DNA from: Rhizobium sp. Leaf262
GTDB lineage: Bacteria > Pseudomonadota > Alphaproteobacteria > Rhizobiales > Rhizobiaceae
Direction of reading: 5' to 3'
Assembly (NCBI RefSeq): GCF_001422245.1
Contig: NZ_LMMM01000001.1
Coordinates: 1,422 to 65,421 of the forward strand
DNA: 64,000 nt
The position numbers and the translations under genes were made by a program. The notes beneath the pieces were generated by a model. It worked only from the letters and a program-made list of their open reading frames with translations. It ran no database searches and had not been told where the DNA came from. This document shows positions 34,993 to 43,653 of the stretch, piece after piece (positions within the stretch are counted from its first letter, which is position 1; every line of letters starts with the position of its first letter).

Positions 34993-35172
34993 CTCCGCAC
35001 AGAGCAAGCCACCTAGATTGCAATCACACCGGCCGGAACGGATGCGGGACAGCAACAGGATTTGTCCCGAACCGCTTCAAGGTCACTTTCAAACAATGGG
35101 GCGGCATAACGTTCAAGACGTGCCGCTCCCCCTGCGCCATTCAATGCAACCAACACTTCGAAAGGAAATTCC

Positions 35173-35862
35173 ATGTCCAAGCTTCAGGTTCTCACACCAC
35201 AGAACAGCCAGATGATCTTCATCGACCAGCAGCCGCAAATGGCGTTCGGCGTTCAGTCGATCGACCGGCAGGTGCTCAAGAACAATGTTGTCGGACTTGC
35301 CAAGGCGGCGAAGATTTTCAACATCCCCACCACCATTACCACGGTGGAGACCGAAAGCTTTTCCGGCAACACCTTTCCCGAGCTTTTGGGCGTGTTTCCT
35401 GAAAACGACATTCTCGAGCGGACTTCGATGAACTCGTGGGACGACCAGAATGTACGCGATGCGCTGGCCAGGAACGCCAAGGGCGGCCGCAACAAGATCG
35501 TCGTTTCCGGCCTGTGGACGGAAGTTTGCAACACGACCTTTGCACTGTCTGCCATGCACGATGTTCCCGACTATGAGATTTACATGGTGGCCGATGCATC
35601 CGGCGGCACATCGTCTGACGCGCACAAATACGCCATGGACCGCATGGTGCAGGCAGGCGTCATCCCGGTCACCTGGCAGCAGGTGTTGCTGGAGTGGCAG
35701 CGTGATTGGGCTCGCAAGGAAACCTACGATGCGGTGACCTCGCTCGCCAAGGAATATTCCGGCGCGTACGGCATGGGCATCGACTACGCCGTGACCCACG
35801 TCCACGGCGGTGCCGAGCGTGTCAAGCACGGCAAGCGCATCGGACCGAACCCGGCACGCTAA
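35173..35862 (+). CDS. Isochorismatase-family hydrolase
   Basis: 229 residues. Cysteine hydrolase fold: Asp18 (MIFIDQQPQ), and the nucleophile Cys in VSGLWTEVCNTTFAL (about 114-128); the Lys position lies near ERTSMNSWDD. Such enzymes hydrolyse amides such as nicotinamide or ureides; the short C-terminal extension is typical of the YcaC-like group. AAGGA six bases upstream of the ATG. First gene of the LysR cluster. Confidence 0.85.
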   Translation: MSKLQVLTPQNSQMIFIDQQPQMAFGVQSIDRQVLKNNVVGLAKAAKIFNIPTTITTVETESFSGNTFPELLGVFPENDILERTSMNSWDDQNVRDALARNAKGGRNKIVVSGLWTEVCNTTFALSAMHDVPDYEIYMVADASGGTSSDAHKYAMDRMVQAGVIPVTWQQVLLEWQRDWARKETYDAVTSLAKEYSGAYGMGIDYAVTHVHGGAERVKHGKRIGPNPAR

Positions 35863-35931
35863 GTTTCCTCAAGGTGCCGTTTCGAAGAACACCCTTTGAA
35901 ACGGCCCTCCTTCCAATCGAGGACTTAATCC

Positions 35932-36219
35932 ATGAAAGTCTATCTTCTGTCTCTTGGCGCCGGACTTCTTGTCAGTCTGGTCTACAGCCTGCTCAACGTC
36001 CGCTCTCCGGCACCGCCGGTCATCGCGCTGGTCGGGCTGCTCGGCATTCTCGTGGGCGAACAGATCATTCCTTTCGCCAGGACGCTATTGGCCCGGGAGC
36101 CCGCTGCAATTTCCTGGATCCACCAGATAAAGCCTCACATGTTCGGTCATCTGCCGAAGGGTACGGTCGGTGAAAGAGACGTGGCATCGCATGGGAAAAC
36201 ACCTGCGGAGCACAGCTGA
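35932..36219 (+). CDS. XapX domain membrane protein (DUF1427)
   Basis: 95 residues, two hydrophobic segments (about 3-20 and 29-50) with LLSLGAGLLVSLVYSLLNVRSPAPPVIAL-type XapX sequence (positions 4-32). Family function unknown; members are usually encoded between an isochorismatase-like gene and an amidohydrolase, exactly as here. Its stop overlaps the next start by one base (TGATG). Confidence 0.85.
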   Translation: MKVYLLSLGAGLLVSLVYSLLNVRSPAPPVIALVGLLGILVGEQIIPFARTLLAREPAAISWIHQIKPHMFGHLPKGTVGERDVASHGKTPAEHS

Positions 36220-38201
36220 TGACCACACGTCGCACCTTTCTGGGCGGGGCGTCCAGTCTTGCCCTTGCCAATCTCTTCTCTTCCGCCGACGCCGCCAATC
36301 ATTCCACGACCGGAGCAGAAACCATGCATGCCGACCTCATATTACATCGCGGTCTGATCACCACTCTGGACAGATCGAGACCGACGGCTAGCGCCGTCGC
36401 CATCAAGGACGGAAAATTTCTGGCTGTGGGCGAGGATGCCGAAATCATGGCTCACGCCGGGCCTGATACGAAGATCGTCGATTTGAAAGGCAAACGTGCC
36501 CTTCCCGGGTTGATCGACAACCACACCCACGTCATTCGTGGTGGCCTGAACTTCAACATGGAGCTTCGCTGGGATGGCGTGCGCTCGCTGGCCGACGCGA
36601 TGGACATGTTGAAACGGCAGGTGGCCATCACCCCCGCGCCGCAATGGGTGCGCGTCGTCGGTGGATTTACCGAACATCAGTTTGCCGAAAAGCGCCTGCC
36701 GACCATCGAGGAAATCAACGCGATTGCCCCCGATACGCCGGTGTTTCTTTTGCACCTCTACGATCGGGCACTGTTGAACGGAGCCGCCTTGCGCGCAGTG
36801 GGATATACGCGCGAAACACCAAATCCGCCCGGCGGTGAAATAACGCGCGATGCCAACGGCAATCCAACCGGCCTGCTGCTGGCCAAGCCGAATGCGGGCA
36901 TCCTTTATTCCACCTTGGCAAAAGGTCCAAAACTTCCACTCGACTATCAGGTGAATTCCACGCGCCACTTCATGCGGGAACTGAACAGGCTGGGCGTCAC
37001 GGGCGTTATCGACGCGGGCGGTGGATACCAGAACTATCCCGACGATTACGAAGTGATTCAGAAACTGGCGGACGAGGACCACATGACGGTTCGCCTGGCC
37101 TATAATCTGTTCACGCAAAAGCCCAAGGAAGAAAAGCAGGATTTCCTCAACTGGACGAAATCCGTCAAATACAAGCAGGGCAACGATTATTTCCGCCACA
37201 ACGGCGCTGGCGAAATGCTGGTATTTTCAGCCGCCGATTTCGAGGATTTTCGTGAGCCACGCCCCGAACTGGCGCCGGAAATGGAAGGCGAACTGGAAGA
37301 GGTGGTTCGCATTCTCGCGGAGAACAGATGGCCCTGGCGTCTTCATGCGACCTATGATGAAACGATCTCGCGGTCACTGGATGTATTCGAAAAGGTCAAC
37401 AAGGATATTCCGCTTGAAGGTCTCAACTGGTTTTTCGACCATGCCGAAACTATCTCCGACCGATCGATCGATCGCATCGCCGCTCTTGGCGGTGGCATAG
37501 CAACCCAGCATCGCATGGCCTATCAGGGCGAATATTTCGTCGAGCGTTACGGGCATGGCGTTGCCGAGGCGACGCCGCCGATCAAAAAGATGCTCGAGAA
37601 GGGTGTCAATGTTTCCGCAGGCACGGATGCCACCCGTGTGGCCTCTTACAATCCGTGGGTCTCCTTGTCCTGGATGGTGACGGGAAAGACCGTGGGTGGG
37701 ATGCAGCTTTATCCGCGTGCCAATTGCCTGGACCGCGAAACGGCCTTGCGTATGTGGACGGAGAAAGTCACTTGGTTCTCCAATGAGGAAGGCAAGAAGG
37801 GTCGCATAGAAAAGGGCCAGTTTGCCGATCTGATCGTCCCCGACAAGGACTTCTTTGCCTGCGCAGAAGATGAAATCTCGTTCCTCACCTCAGACCTCAC
37901 CATCGTTGGCGGCAGGATCGTCTATGCTTCGGGAGACTTCAAAGCTCTGGACGAGAGTGCCTTGCCGCCCGCCATGCCGGACTGGTCGCCCGTGCGCACA
38001 TTTGGTGGCTACGCCGCTTGGGGCGAACCAGCCGGTGCTGGTCAGCGCTCTTTGCGCCGCACGGCGATTTCCACATGCGGCTGCGCCGGCGACTGTGGCG
38101 TCCACGGTCACGATCACGCCGGCGCATGGACGTCGAAACTGCCCATTGCAGATCTCAAAGGTTTCTTCGGCGCCCTGGGTTGCTCGTGCTGGGCGGTTTG
38201 A
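36219..38201 (+). CDS. Tat-exported amidohydrolase (YtcJ-like) with Cys/His-rich tail
   Basis: 660 residues, metal-dependent amidohydrolase family 3. The first metal motif HTH is in LIDNHTHVIRGG. A Tat-type leader (MTTRRTFLGGASSLALANLF) precedes the canonical family start MHADLILHRGLI, which has its own ATG at 36324 (residue 36) with GGAG eight bases upstream; both starts look usable. The C-terminal tail is unusual: CGCAGDC (620-626), HGHDH (629-633) and CSC (655-657), a likely extra metal site. Substrate unknown. Coupled to xapX. Confidence 0.82.
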   Translation: MTTRRTFLGGASSLALANLFSSADAANHSTTGAETMHADLILHRGLITTLDRSRPTASAVAIKDGKFLAVGEDAEIMAHAGPDTKIVDLKGKRALPGLIDNHTHVIRGGLNFNMELRWDGVRSLADAMDMLKRQVAITPAPQWVRVVGGFTEHQFAEKRLPTIEEINAIAPDTPVFLLHLYDRALLNGAALRAVGYTRETPNPPGGEITRDANGNPTGLLLAKPNAGILYSTLAKGPKLPLDYQVNSTRHFMRELNRLGVTGVIDAGGGYQNYPDDYEVIQKLADEDHMTVRLAYNLFTQKPKEEKQDFLNWTKSVKYKQGNDYFRHNGAGEMLVFSAADFEDFREPRPELAPEMEGELEEVVRILAENRWPWRLHATYDETISRSLDVFEKVNKDIPLEGLNWFFDHAETISDRSIDRIAALGGGIATQHRMAYQGEYFVERYGHGVAEATPPIKKMLEKGVNVSAGTDATRVASYNPWVSLSWMVTGKTVGGMQLYPRANCLDRETALRMWTEKVTWFSNEEGKKGRIEKGQFADLIVPDKDFFACAEDEISFLTSDLTIVGGRIVYASGDFKALDESALPPAMPDWSPVRTFGGYAAWGEPAGAGQRSLRRTAISTCGCAGDCGVHGHDHAGAWTSKLPIADLKGFFGALGCSCWAV

Positions 38202-38250
38202 ACTTCAGGCGGGCGGATGGACAGTCTCTGCCCGCCAGCCACGTCGATAA

Positions 38251-38292
38251 TTGCGATTTTCGCAACTAAATAGAAACAATTGATGCAATTGT
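38251..38292. promoter_or_regulatory. Operator region upstream of the DoxX gene
   Basis: Holds the inverted repeat TTGCGA-TTT-TCGCAA (38251-38265) and gaaacaattgatgcaattgt (38273-38292). The second element recurs base for base at 40425-40444. It contains CAATTG-ATG-CAATTG, so it reads as a symmetrical site. Confidence 0.55.
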
Positions 38293-38349
38293 TGGTCACA
38301 TCAATCACGGCCAATATCGCTCCAACGCAAACACTTTCAGGAGCAGATC

Positions 38350-38793
38350 ATGACAGACCACAGCACCACACAAAATGCGCCGAAAACCACCCTTTCCAAT
38401 CTTCTGAGGTCGCCTGTATCGCAAAGGTTGGCACTTCTGGCTCTTTGCGCAGCCTATATTCAGGGGCCAGTGACCAAGATCTTCGATTTTCATGGGGCCA
38501 TTGCCGAAATGAACCATTTCGGCCTTTCTCCGGCACCGGTCTTCGCAATCGCGGTCATCGTCTTTGAACTGGTGGCTTCGGCCATGGTCATTTCCGGCTT
38601 TCTACGCTGGGCGGCGGCTTTGTCACTTGTCGGCTTCACACTTCTGGCGACGCTGGTTGCACTGCGGTTCTGGGAACTGCCCTCCGGCATGGACCGCATG
38701 ATGGCGACCAACGCATTTTTTGAACACCTGGGTCTGGCAGGCGCCTTCATCATCGTGGCCGCGATGGATCTTGCAAAGGGAGCCGGCAAATGA
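38350..38793 (+). CDS. DoxX-family membrane protein
   Basis: 147 residues with four hydrophobic segments (about 27-42, 60-82, 88-105 and 123-140) in the DoxX pattern. DoxX proteins associate with quinone, thiosulfate or oxidative-stress functions; precise role unknown. AGGAG before the ATG. The MFS gene start overlaps its stop by four bases. Confidence 0.8.
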   Translation: MTDHSTTQNAPKTTLSNLLRSPVSQRLALLALCAAYIQGPVTKIFDFHGAIAEMNHFGLSPAPVFAIAVIVFELVASAMVISGFLRWAAALSLVGFTLLATLVALRFWELPSGMDRMMATNAFFEHLGLAGAFIIVAAMDLAKGAGK

Positions 38794-40388
38794 CCGCGAT
38801 AAAATCTCCGGTCAGCAGCTTCGCACCGCTTGCCCAGCCCGTCTTTGCCGTTTTGTGGGCGGCCACCGTCCTGGGCAATACCGGCAGCTTCATGCGCGAT
38901 GTCGCCAGTTCCTGGCTTATGACGGACCTTTCCGCATCCCCGGCAGCGGTGGCGATGGTGCAAGCGGCAGGCACATTACCGGTCTTTTTGCTGGCAATCC
39001 CCGCCGGCGTGCTGACCGATATTCTCGACCGCCGAAAATTTCTGATCGCCGTGCAACTCCTCCTCGCCTCCGTCAGCCTGACCCTGATGGCGCTTGCTCA
39101 TACAGGCATGCTTTCGGTCAGTTCGCTGATCGCGCTGACCTTCGTGGGTGGCATCGGAGCCGCCTTGATGGGACCGACCTGGCAGGCAATCGTGCCCGAA
39201 CTGGTGAAGCGGGAGGATGTCAAAAGCGCTGTCGCTTTGAACTCGCTGGGCATCAATATCGCCCGCTCCATCGGACCGGCAGCCGGTGGTCTGTTGCTGG
39301 CGGCATTCGGTGCCGCCGTCACCTATGGCGCCGATGTGGCAAGCTACCTGTTCGTGATCGTCGCCCTGTTATGGTGGCCACGGGCAAAGGACGGCAATGA
39401 TGCATTGGCCGAAGGTTTCTTCGGCGCATTTCGTGCCGGGCTGCGTTACACGCGGGCCAGTCGTCCGCTGCATGTCGTGCTGGTACGTGCGGCTATATTC
39501 TTTGCCTTTGCCAGCGCCGTATGGGCCTTGCTGCCTCTGGTCGCCCGGCAATTGCTGGGCGGAGATGCGGGCTTTTATGGTATCTTGCTTGGCGCGGTCG
39601 GGGCCGGCGCAATCGGCGGCGCATTGGTGATGCCACGCCTTCGCGAGCGTTTGGACGCTGATGGCTTGTTGCTGGCAGCAGCACTCGTGACCGCGATGGT
39701 TATGGCGACCCTGTCGATTGCTCCACCCAGATGGCTCGCCATCGTCGCACTTCTCTTTCTAGGCGCTGCCTGGATTACGGCGCTGACGACACTCAACGGG
39801 GCGGCGCAGGCCATTCTCCCCAACTGGGTACGCGGTCGCGGCCTTGCCGTCTATCTCACCGTCTTCAACGGAGCCATGACGGCCGGTAGCCTGGGCTGGG
39901 GTGCCGTAGGTGAGGCCGCAGGCGTGCCCGGCACGCTTTTGATCGGCGCGGCCGGATTGCTCGTTGCCGGTCTGGTCATGCACCGCCTGAAGCTGCCTGC
40001 TGGCGACATGGACATGGTGCCGTCCAACCACTGGCCGGAACCGCTGGTCGCCGAACCTGTTGCCCATGATCGCGGCCCTGTCCTGATCCTCATCGAATAC
40101 ACGATCGAGAAACATCACCGCACCGCTTTCCTGCATGCCATCGATGCCCTTTCTCATGAGCGTCGTCGAGATGGTGCCTATGGCTGGGGTGTGACTGAGG
40201 ACTCTGCCGATCCACAAAAGATCGTCGAATGGTTCATGGTGGAATCCTGGGCAGAGCATTTGCGCCAGCACAAGCGCGTCTCCAATGCCGATGCGGATTT
40301 GCAAGGCAAGGTTCTGGCGTATCACGTTGGCTCCGAAAAGCCTGTGGTCCGACATTTCTTGACGATCAACCGTCCTGGAACACTGTGA
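38790..40388 (+). CDS. MFS transporter with C-terminal ABM-like domain
   Basis: 532 residues. The first ~405 residues form a 12-helix MFS exporter of the EntS/DUF894 (MFS_3) type, with the GVLTDILDRRKFLIAVQLL motif A region after helix 2. The last ~110 residues are soluble and look like an antibiotic-biosynthesis-monooxygenase-type alpha/beta barrel (LILIEYTIEKHHRTAFLHAI, FMVESWAEHLRQH). Probably exports a small toxic or siderophore-like compound. ATGA overlap with doxX. Confidence 0.85.
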   Translation: MTAIKSPVSSFAPLAQPVFAVLWAATVLGNTGSFMRDVASSWLMTDLSASPAAVAMVQAAGTLPVFLLAIPAGVLTDILDRRKFLIAVQLLLASVSLTLMALAHTGMLSVSSLIALTFVGGIGAALMGPTWQAIVPELVKREDVKSAVALNSLGINIARSIGPAAGGLLLAAFGAAVTYGADVASYLFVIVALLWWPRAKDGNDALAEGFFGAFRAGLRYTRASRPLHVVLVRAAIFFAFASAVWALLPLVARQLLGGDAGFYGILLGAVGAGAIGGALVMPRLRERLDADGLLLAAALVTAMVMATLSIAPPRWLAIVALLFLGAAWITALTTLNGAAQAILPNWVRGRGLAVYLTVFNGAMTAGSLGWGAVGEAAGVPGTLLIGAAGLLVAGLVMHRLKLPAGDMDMVPSNHWPEPLVAEPVAHDRGPVLILIEYTIEKHHRTAFLHAIDALSHERRRDGAYGWGVTEDSADPQKIVEWFMVESWAEHLRQHKRVSNADADLQGKVLAYHVGSEKPVVRHFLTINRPGTL

Positions 40389-40399
40389 ACGGCCCATGA

Positions 40400-40444
40400 T
40401 TATTGCAATAAAGACAATTATATCGAAACAATTGATGCAATTGT
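40400..40444. promoter_or_regulatory. Operator region upstream of the haloperoxidase-like gene
   Basis: Contains the perfect 12-bp palindrome TTATTGCAATAA (40400-40411) and, 13 bases on, gaaacaattgatgcaattgt (40425-40444), identical to 38273-38292. Lies about 90-130 bp before the gene start. Confidence 0.6.
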
Positions 40445-40532
40445 CGATCTCGCCAAACCACTGCAATGTGCCTTCATCAGACAAACGCAGCATCGGCAAA
40501 AAAAACTAGCACGAATATCGAAGGAACCTAAT

Positions 40533-41510
40533 ATGCCCGAGACCCTTCTGACCATGACCCGACGCGGTGCGCTGCTTTCCGCAGCCGCTGCAACCATCAC
40601 CATCGCAGTTCCCGGCAGGGCGGCACGCGCTGCCACAGCTTCCAAATCAACCACCAGCACAGGAGATCATACAATGGGCTACACCACCACCAAGGACGGC
40701 GTCGAAATCTTCTTCAAAGATTGGGGTCCAAAGGATGCCCAGCCCATCGTGTTCCACCACGGCTGGCCATTGTCATCAGACGATTGGGATGCGCAGATGC
40801 TGTTCTTCCTCTCGAAGGGCTACCGCGTCGTGGCCCATGATCGCCGCGGCCATGGTCGTTCCGCGCAGGTTTCGGACGGCCACGATATGGACCACTATGC
40901 CGCAGATGCCTTTGCCGTCGTAGAGCATCTCGATCTGAAGAATGCCGTTCATATCGGCCATTCAACAGGCGGTGGCGAAGTCGCCCGTTACGTGGCCAAG
41001 CATGGCGAACCTGCTGGTCGCGTCGCAAAGGCCGTGCTCGTCTCTGCCGTGCCGCCACTGATGCTGAAGACGGCAGCCAATCCTGAAGGCCTGCCCATGG
41101 AGGTTTTCGATGGTTTCCGCTCTGCCCTTGCCGCCAACCGCGCGCAATTCTTCCGCGATGTTCCCTCCGGTCCCTTCTATGGCTTCAACCGCGACGGCGC
41201 GACTGTGCATGAAGGCGTCATCCAGAATTGGTGGCGTCAGGGCATGATGGGCGGCGCCAAGGCTCACTATGATGGTATCAAGGCATTTTCCGAAACCGAC
41301 CAGACGGAAGATCTCAAGGCCATCGGCGTGCCGACACTGGTTCTCCACGGCGAAGACGACCAGATCGTGCCGATCGCAGACGCTGCACACAAGGCCATCA
41401 AGCTTTTGAAGAACGGCACCATCAAGACCTATCCCGGCTTCTCCCACGGCATGCTTACTGTGAATGCCGACGTGTTGAATGCCGATCTTCTGGCCTTCAT
41501 CAAGGACTGA
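40533..41510 (+). CDS. Alpha/beta hydrolase, non-heme haloperoxidase-like, with Tat leader
   Basis: 325 residues. Catalytic Ser in GHSTGGGEV, Asp in HGEDDQIVP and His in [18 protein letters not shown] and [10 protein letters not shown] are typical of cofactor-free haloperoxidase/esterases. The first 47 residues are a Tat-type leader ([16 protein letters not shown]). At residue 48 the canonical start [18 protein letters not shown] has its own ATG (40674) with AGGAG eight bases upstream, so exported and cytosolic forms may both be made. Upstream start also has AAGGA. Last gene of the LysR cluster; ends in a hairpin. Confidence 0.88.
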   Translation: MPETLLTMTRRGALLSAAAATITIAVPGRAARAATASKSTTSTGDHTMGYTTTKDGVEIFFKDWGPKDAQPIVFHHGWPLSSDDWDAQMLFFLSKGYRVVAHDRRGHGRSAQVSDGHDMDHYAADAFAVVEHLDLKNAVHIGHSTGGGEVARYVAKHGEPAGRVAKAVLVSAVPPLMLKTAANPEGLPMEVFDGFRSALAANRAQFFRDVPSGPFYGFNRDGATVHEGVIQNWWRQGMMGGAKAHYDGIKAFSETDQTEDLKAIGVPTLVLHGEDDQIVPIADAAHKAIKLLKNGTIKTYPGFSHGMLTVNADVLNADLLAFIKD

Positions 41511-41529
41511 GGTCTTTTTCTTTCGATAC

Positions 41530-41564
41530 AGACTATCCGCCCATGACGAATGGGCGGATAGTCT
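41530..41564. terminator. Hairpin between convergent genes
   Basis: GACTATCCGCCCA / TGGGCGGATAGTC, a perfect 13-bp stem with a 7-base loop, 20 bases after the haloperoxidase-like stop. The following T run is weak, but the position between convergent genes suits a two-way terminator. Confidence 0.65.
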
Positions 41565-41585
41565 ATTCGGCCCATGCCTCTTGTA

Positions 41586-42488
41586 TCAGTGCCTGTTGCG
41601 CAAACGCCATTGCTGGGGTGTCATGCCAACGACGGCCTTGAACTCCATTTCGAAACGATGTTCATCCATGAAACCGCACGCTGCGGCGACGTCGGCAACA
41701 TTGTCGCCACCTTTGCCGAGATAGGATTTCGCCCGTTCGATCCTGCTCTGCAGCAACCAGGTTTCAATCGTCTGGCCTGTCGTTGCCTCAAAGGCCGGGC
41801 AAAGCACCGCTACATCGAAACCGGTGGCAGCGGCAATATCCGTCAATGTGATGCTGCGCGACAGGTTGGCGGTCATGTACATTTTGACGCGACGCTCCTG
41901 CATCGCTGTCAGCCGCCCGGATTCGGCGAGATGCTGACGCGGCGACTGGCCGTAACGGTGAGCAAGATGAGCGAGAAGGGCAAGACCAATGTGCGGAAGC
42001 AGCGTATCGCGAACCTCATCTGGCATTGCGAACATCGGCATGAGCGCAGCACCGATGTTGCGCACGACAGGGTCATCCACCCCGCGGCAAATGCTGAAAT
42101 TCTCGATATCCGGTTCGCCTGCCTGTGCGGTCAACTCTAGGAAATGCGCAGTCGGGATATGAACGGCGAGTGCCTCAAAACGACCGCGGATCGATATCGC
42201 AGCCCCTTCCCTGAGGCTGACAAGACAGATGGAGCCACGGGGATACCTCTTAACAGGCGTCAATCGCTGATCGGCCAATATGTCGGCATGTTCGACATCG
42301 ACGAGATAGAGCATAAGCAGAAAAGCATCATCCCGCTCCAACTCCACACGATGATCCTTTTCACAGGCGAGTTCGAACTCCAAAACCGTAAGCCTGGCTT
42401 TGCTGAGCGGTCTGATGACGAGTTCGTTGGCGACCTTCACCCCGAACCCCTTCAAAATTCTGTCGCTGACTGCCAACAATTCACTCAC
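41586..42488 (-). CDS. AraC-family regulator
   Basis: 300 residues: an AraC-binding-like N-terminal domain and two helix-turn-helix motifs at the C-terminus (LTDIAAATGFDVAVLCPAFEATTG, then VADVAAACGFMDEHRFEMEFKAVVGMTPQQW). Convergent with the haloperoxidase-like gene and divergent from another AraC-type gene. Target and effector unknown; the LysR cluster is one candidate. Confidence 0.88.
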   Translation of the reverse strand: MSELLAVSDRILKGFGVKVANELVIRPLSKARLTVLEFELACEKDHRVELERDDAFLLMLYLVDVEHADILADQRLTPVKRYPRGSICLVSLREGAAISIRGRFEALAVHIPTAHFLELTAQAGEPDIENFSICRGVDDPVVRNIGAALMPMFAMPDEVRDTLLPHIGLALLAHLAHRYGQSPRQHLAESGRLTAMQERRVKMYMTANLSRSITLTDIAAATGFDVAVLCPAFEATTGQTIETWLLQSRIERAKSYLGKGGDNVADVAAACGFMDEHRFEMEFKAVVGMTPQQWRLRNRH

Positions 42489-42682
42489 AATCTATCGATA
42501 TTCCCCAACTGAGATCGAAGGTCTAGAGTGACGATCTCAGTGTACGGGCAGTTCTATCCGAGGATCGGTCGCCAATCTTGTAGAAAAGCGTCATTGCCCT
42601 GAAGTTTTGTTTTTAAGTCGTGATACGCATCATCAGGCGTTCGACAGGCGACGTCTGACATTTTTTAACCGAAAGATTCCTC

Positions 42683-43594
42683 ATGGCCCCTGCATCCGAC
42701 CATCAAGCCCGAACCGCTGGCAGCAGGACAGTGGATGGCTTCGGCTGTGCGCTGAAGCAACTGTCGGTCAATCAAAGCCTTGCATCGTCGAGTTTCGATA
42801 TCTACCGCAAGGCAACGCAGTCCAGCCTGCTGGATCAGGTCCAGACACCGGCAAGCGATCAGGGCTTCGTGATCGGAGTTGCCCTTCAAGGTGGCCATAC
42901 ACGGCGCATCTTTCGTCCGCATCACGCCTCAAGCCACGATTTCACGGAAAATGCGATCTATATTCGCGATCTCGCGCAGGACTACAAAGCCGACCTTTCC
43001 ACCCCTTTCGACTTCATGATGTTTCAGCTGTCGCCCGCATCGCTGGCAACAATCGCCGACGACTGCGACATGCCCGGCGTACGGATGCTATCCACGGAAA
43101 CAGCGACGAAAGACATCGTGCTTGCCAATCTGGCGCGTGCGCTGATACCGGCACTGGCAAGACCCGCAGAGGCGAATGCGCTTTTCGTCGATCAGATGAC
43201 GACGGCGATCGGCACCTATCTGATTCAGCGTTATGGCGGTCTGGCCGTCCCTTCCGCCAACAGGCCGGCAGGCCTGTCTCGTGCGCAGGAGGAAATGGCA
43301 AAAGACATCTTGCTGGAAAGACTTGACGGTGAGGTTCTGATTTCAGAGGTGGCGCAGGCCTGCAACCTGTCACGCGGTTACTTCATCCGCGCCTTCAAAG
43401 AAGCGACGGGCATGACGCCCTATCAGTGGCTTCTGAGCAAACGCATCGACAGAGCCAAGGAATTGCTGCGCTCCTCCAAGGCTTCGCTGGCAGAAATCGC
43501 GATTTCTTGTGGTTTTGCGGATCAGAGTCATTTTACCCGGGTCTTCTCCACCGCCGTCGGTGCCGCACCTGGTCTGTGGCGACGAAACGCTTGA
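42683..43594 (+). CDS. AraC-family regulator
   Basis: 303 residues with the same layout: N-terminal sensor (about 1-190) and C-terminal AraC DNA-binding domain (LISEVAQACNLSRGYFIRAFKEATGMTPYQW; SLAEIAISCGFADQSHFTRVF). It is divergent from the AraC gene at 41586 (194-bp shared promoter region), and the sensor parts are of similar length but not obviously alike. No catabolic target gene adjoins it on its own strand. Confidence 0.88.
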   Translation: MAPASDHQARTAGSRTVDGFGCALKQLSVNQSLASSSFDIYRKATQSSLLDQVQTPASDQGFVIGVALQGGHTRRIFRPHHASSHDFTENAIYIRDLAQDYKADLSTPFDFMMFQLSPASLATIADDCDMPGVRMLSTETATKDIVLANLARALIPALARPAEANALFVDQMTTAIGTYLIQRYGGLAVPSANRPAGLSRAQEEMAKDILLERLDGEVLISEVAQACNLSRGYFIRAFKEATGMTPYQWLLSKRIDRAKELLRSSKASLAEIAISCGFADQSHFTRVFSTAVGAAPGLWRRNA

Positions 43595-43653
43595 TCGTTC
43601 GGGTTCCGATCTTTTCCATTTCTCACAGGAACGACTGATTCTGCGCCCTTGCG

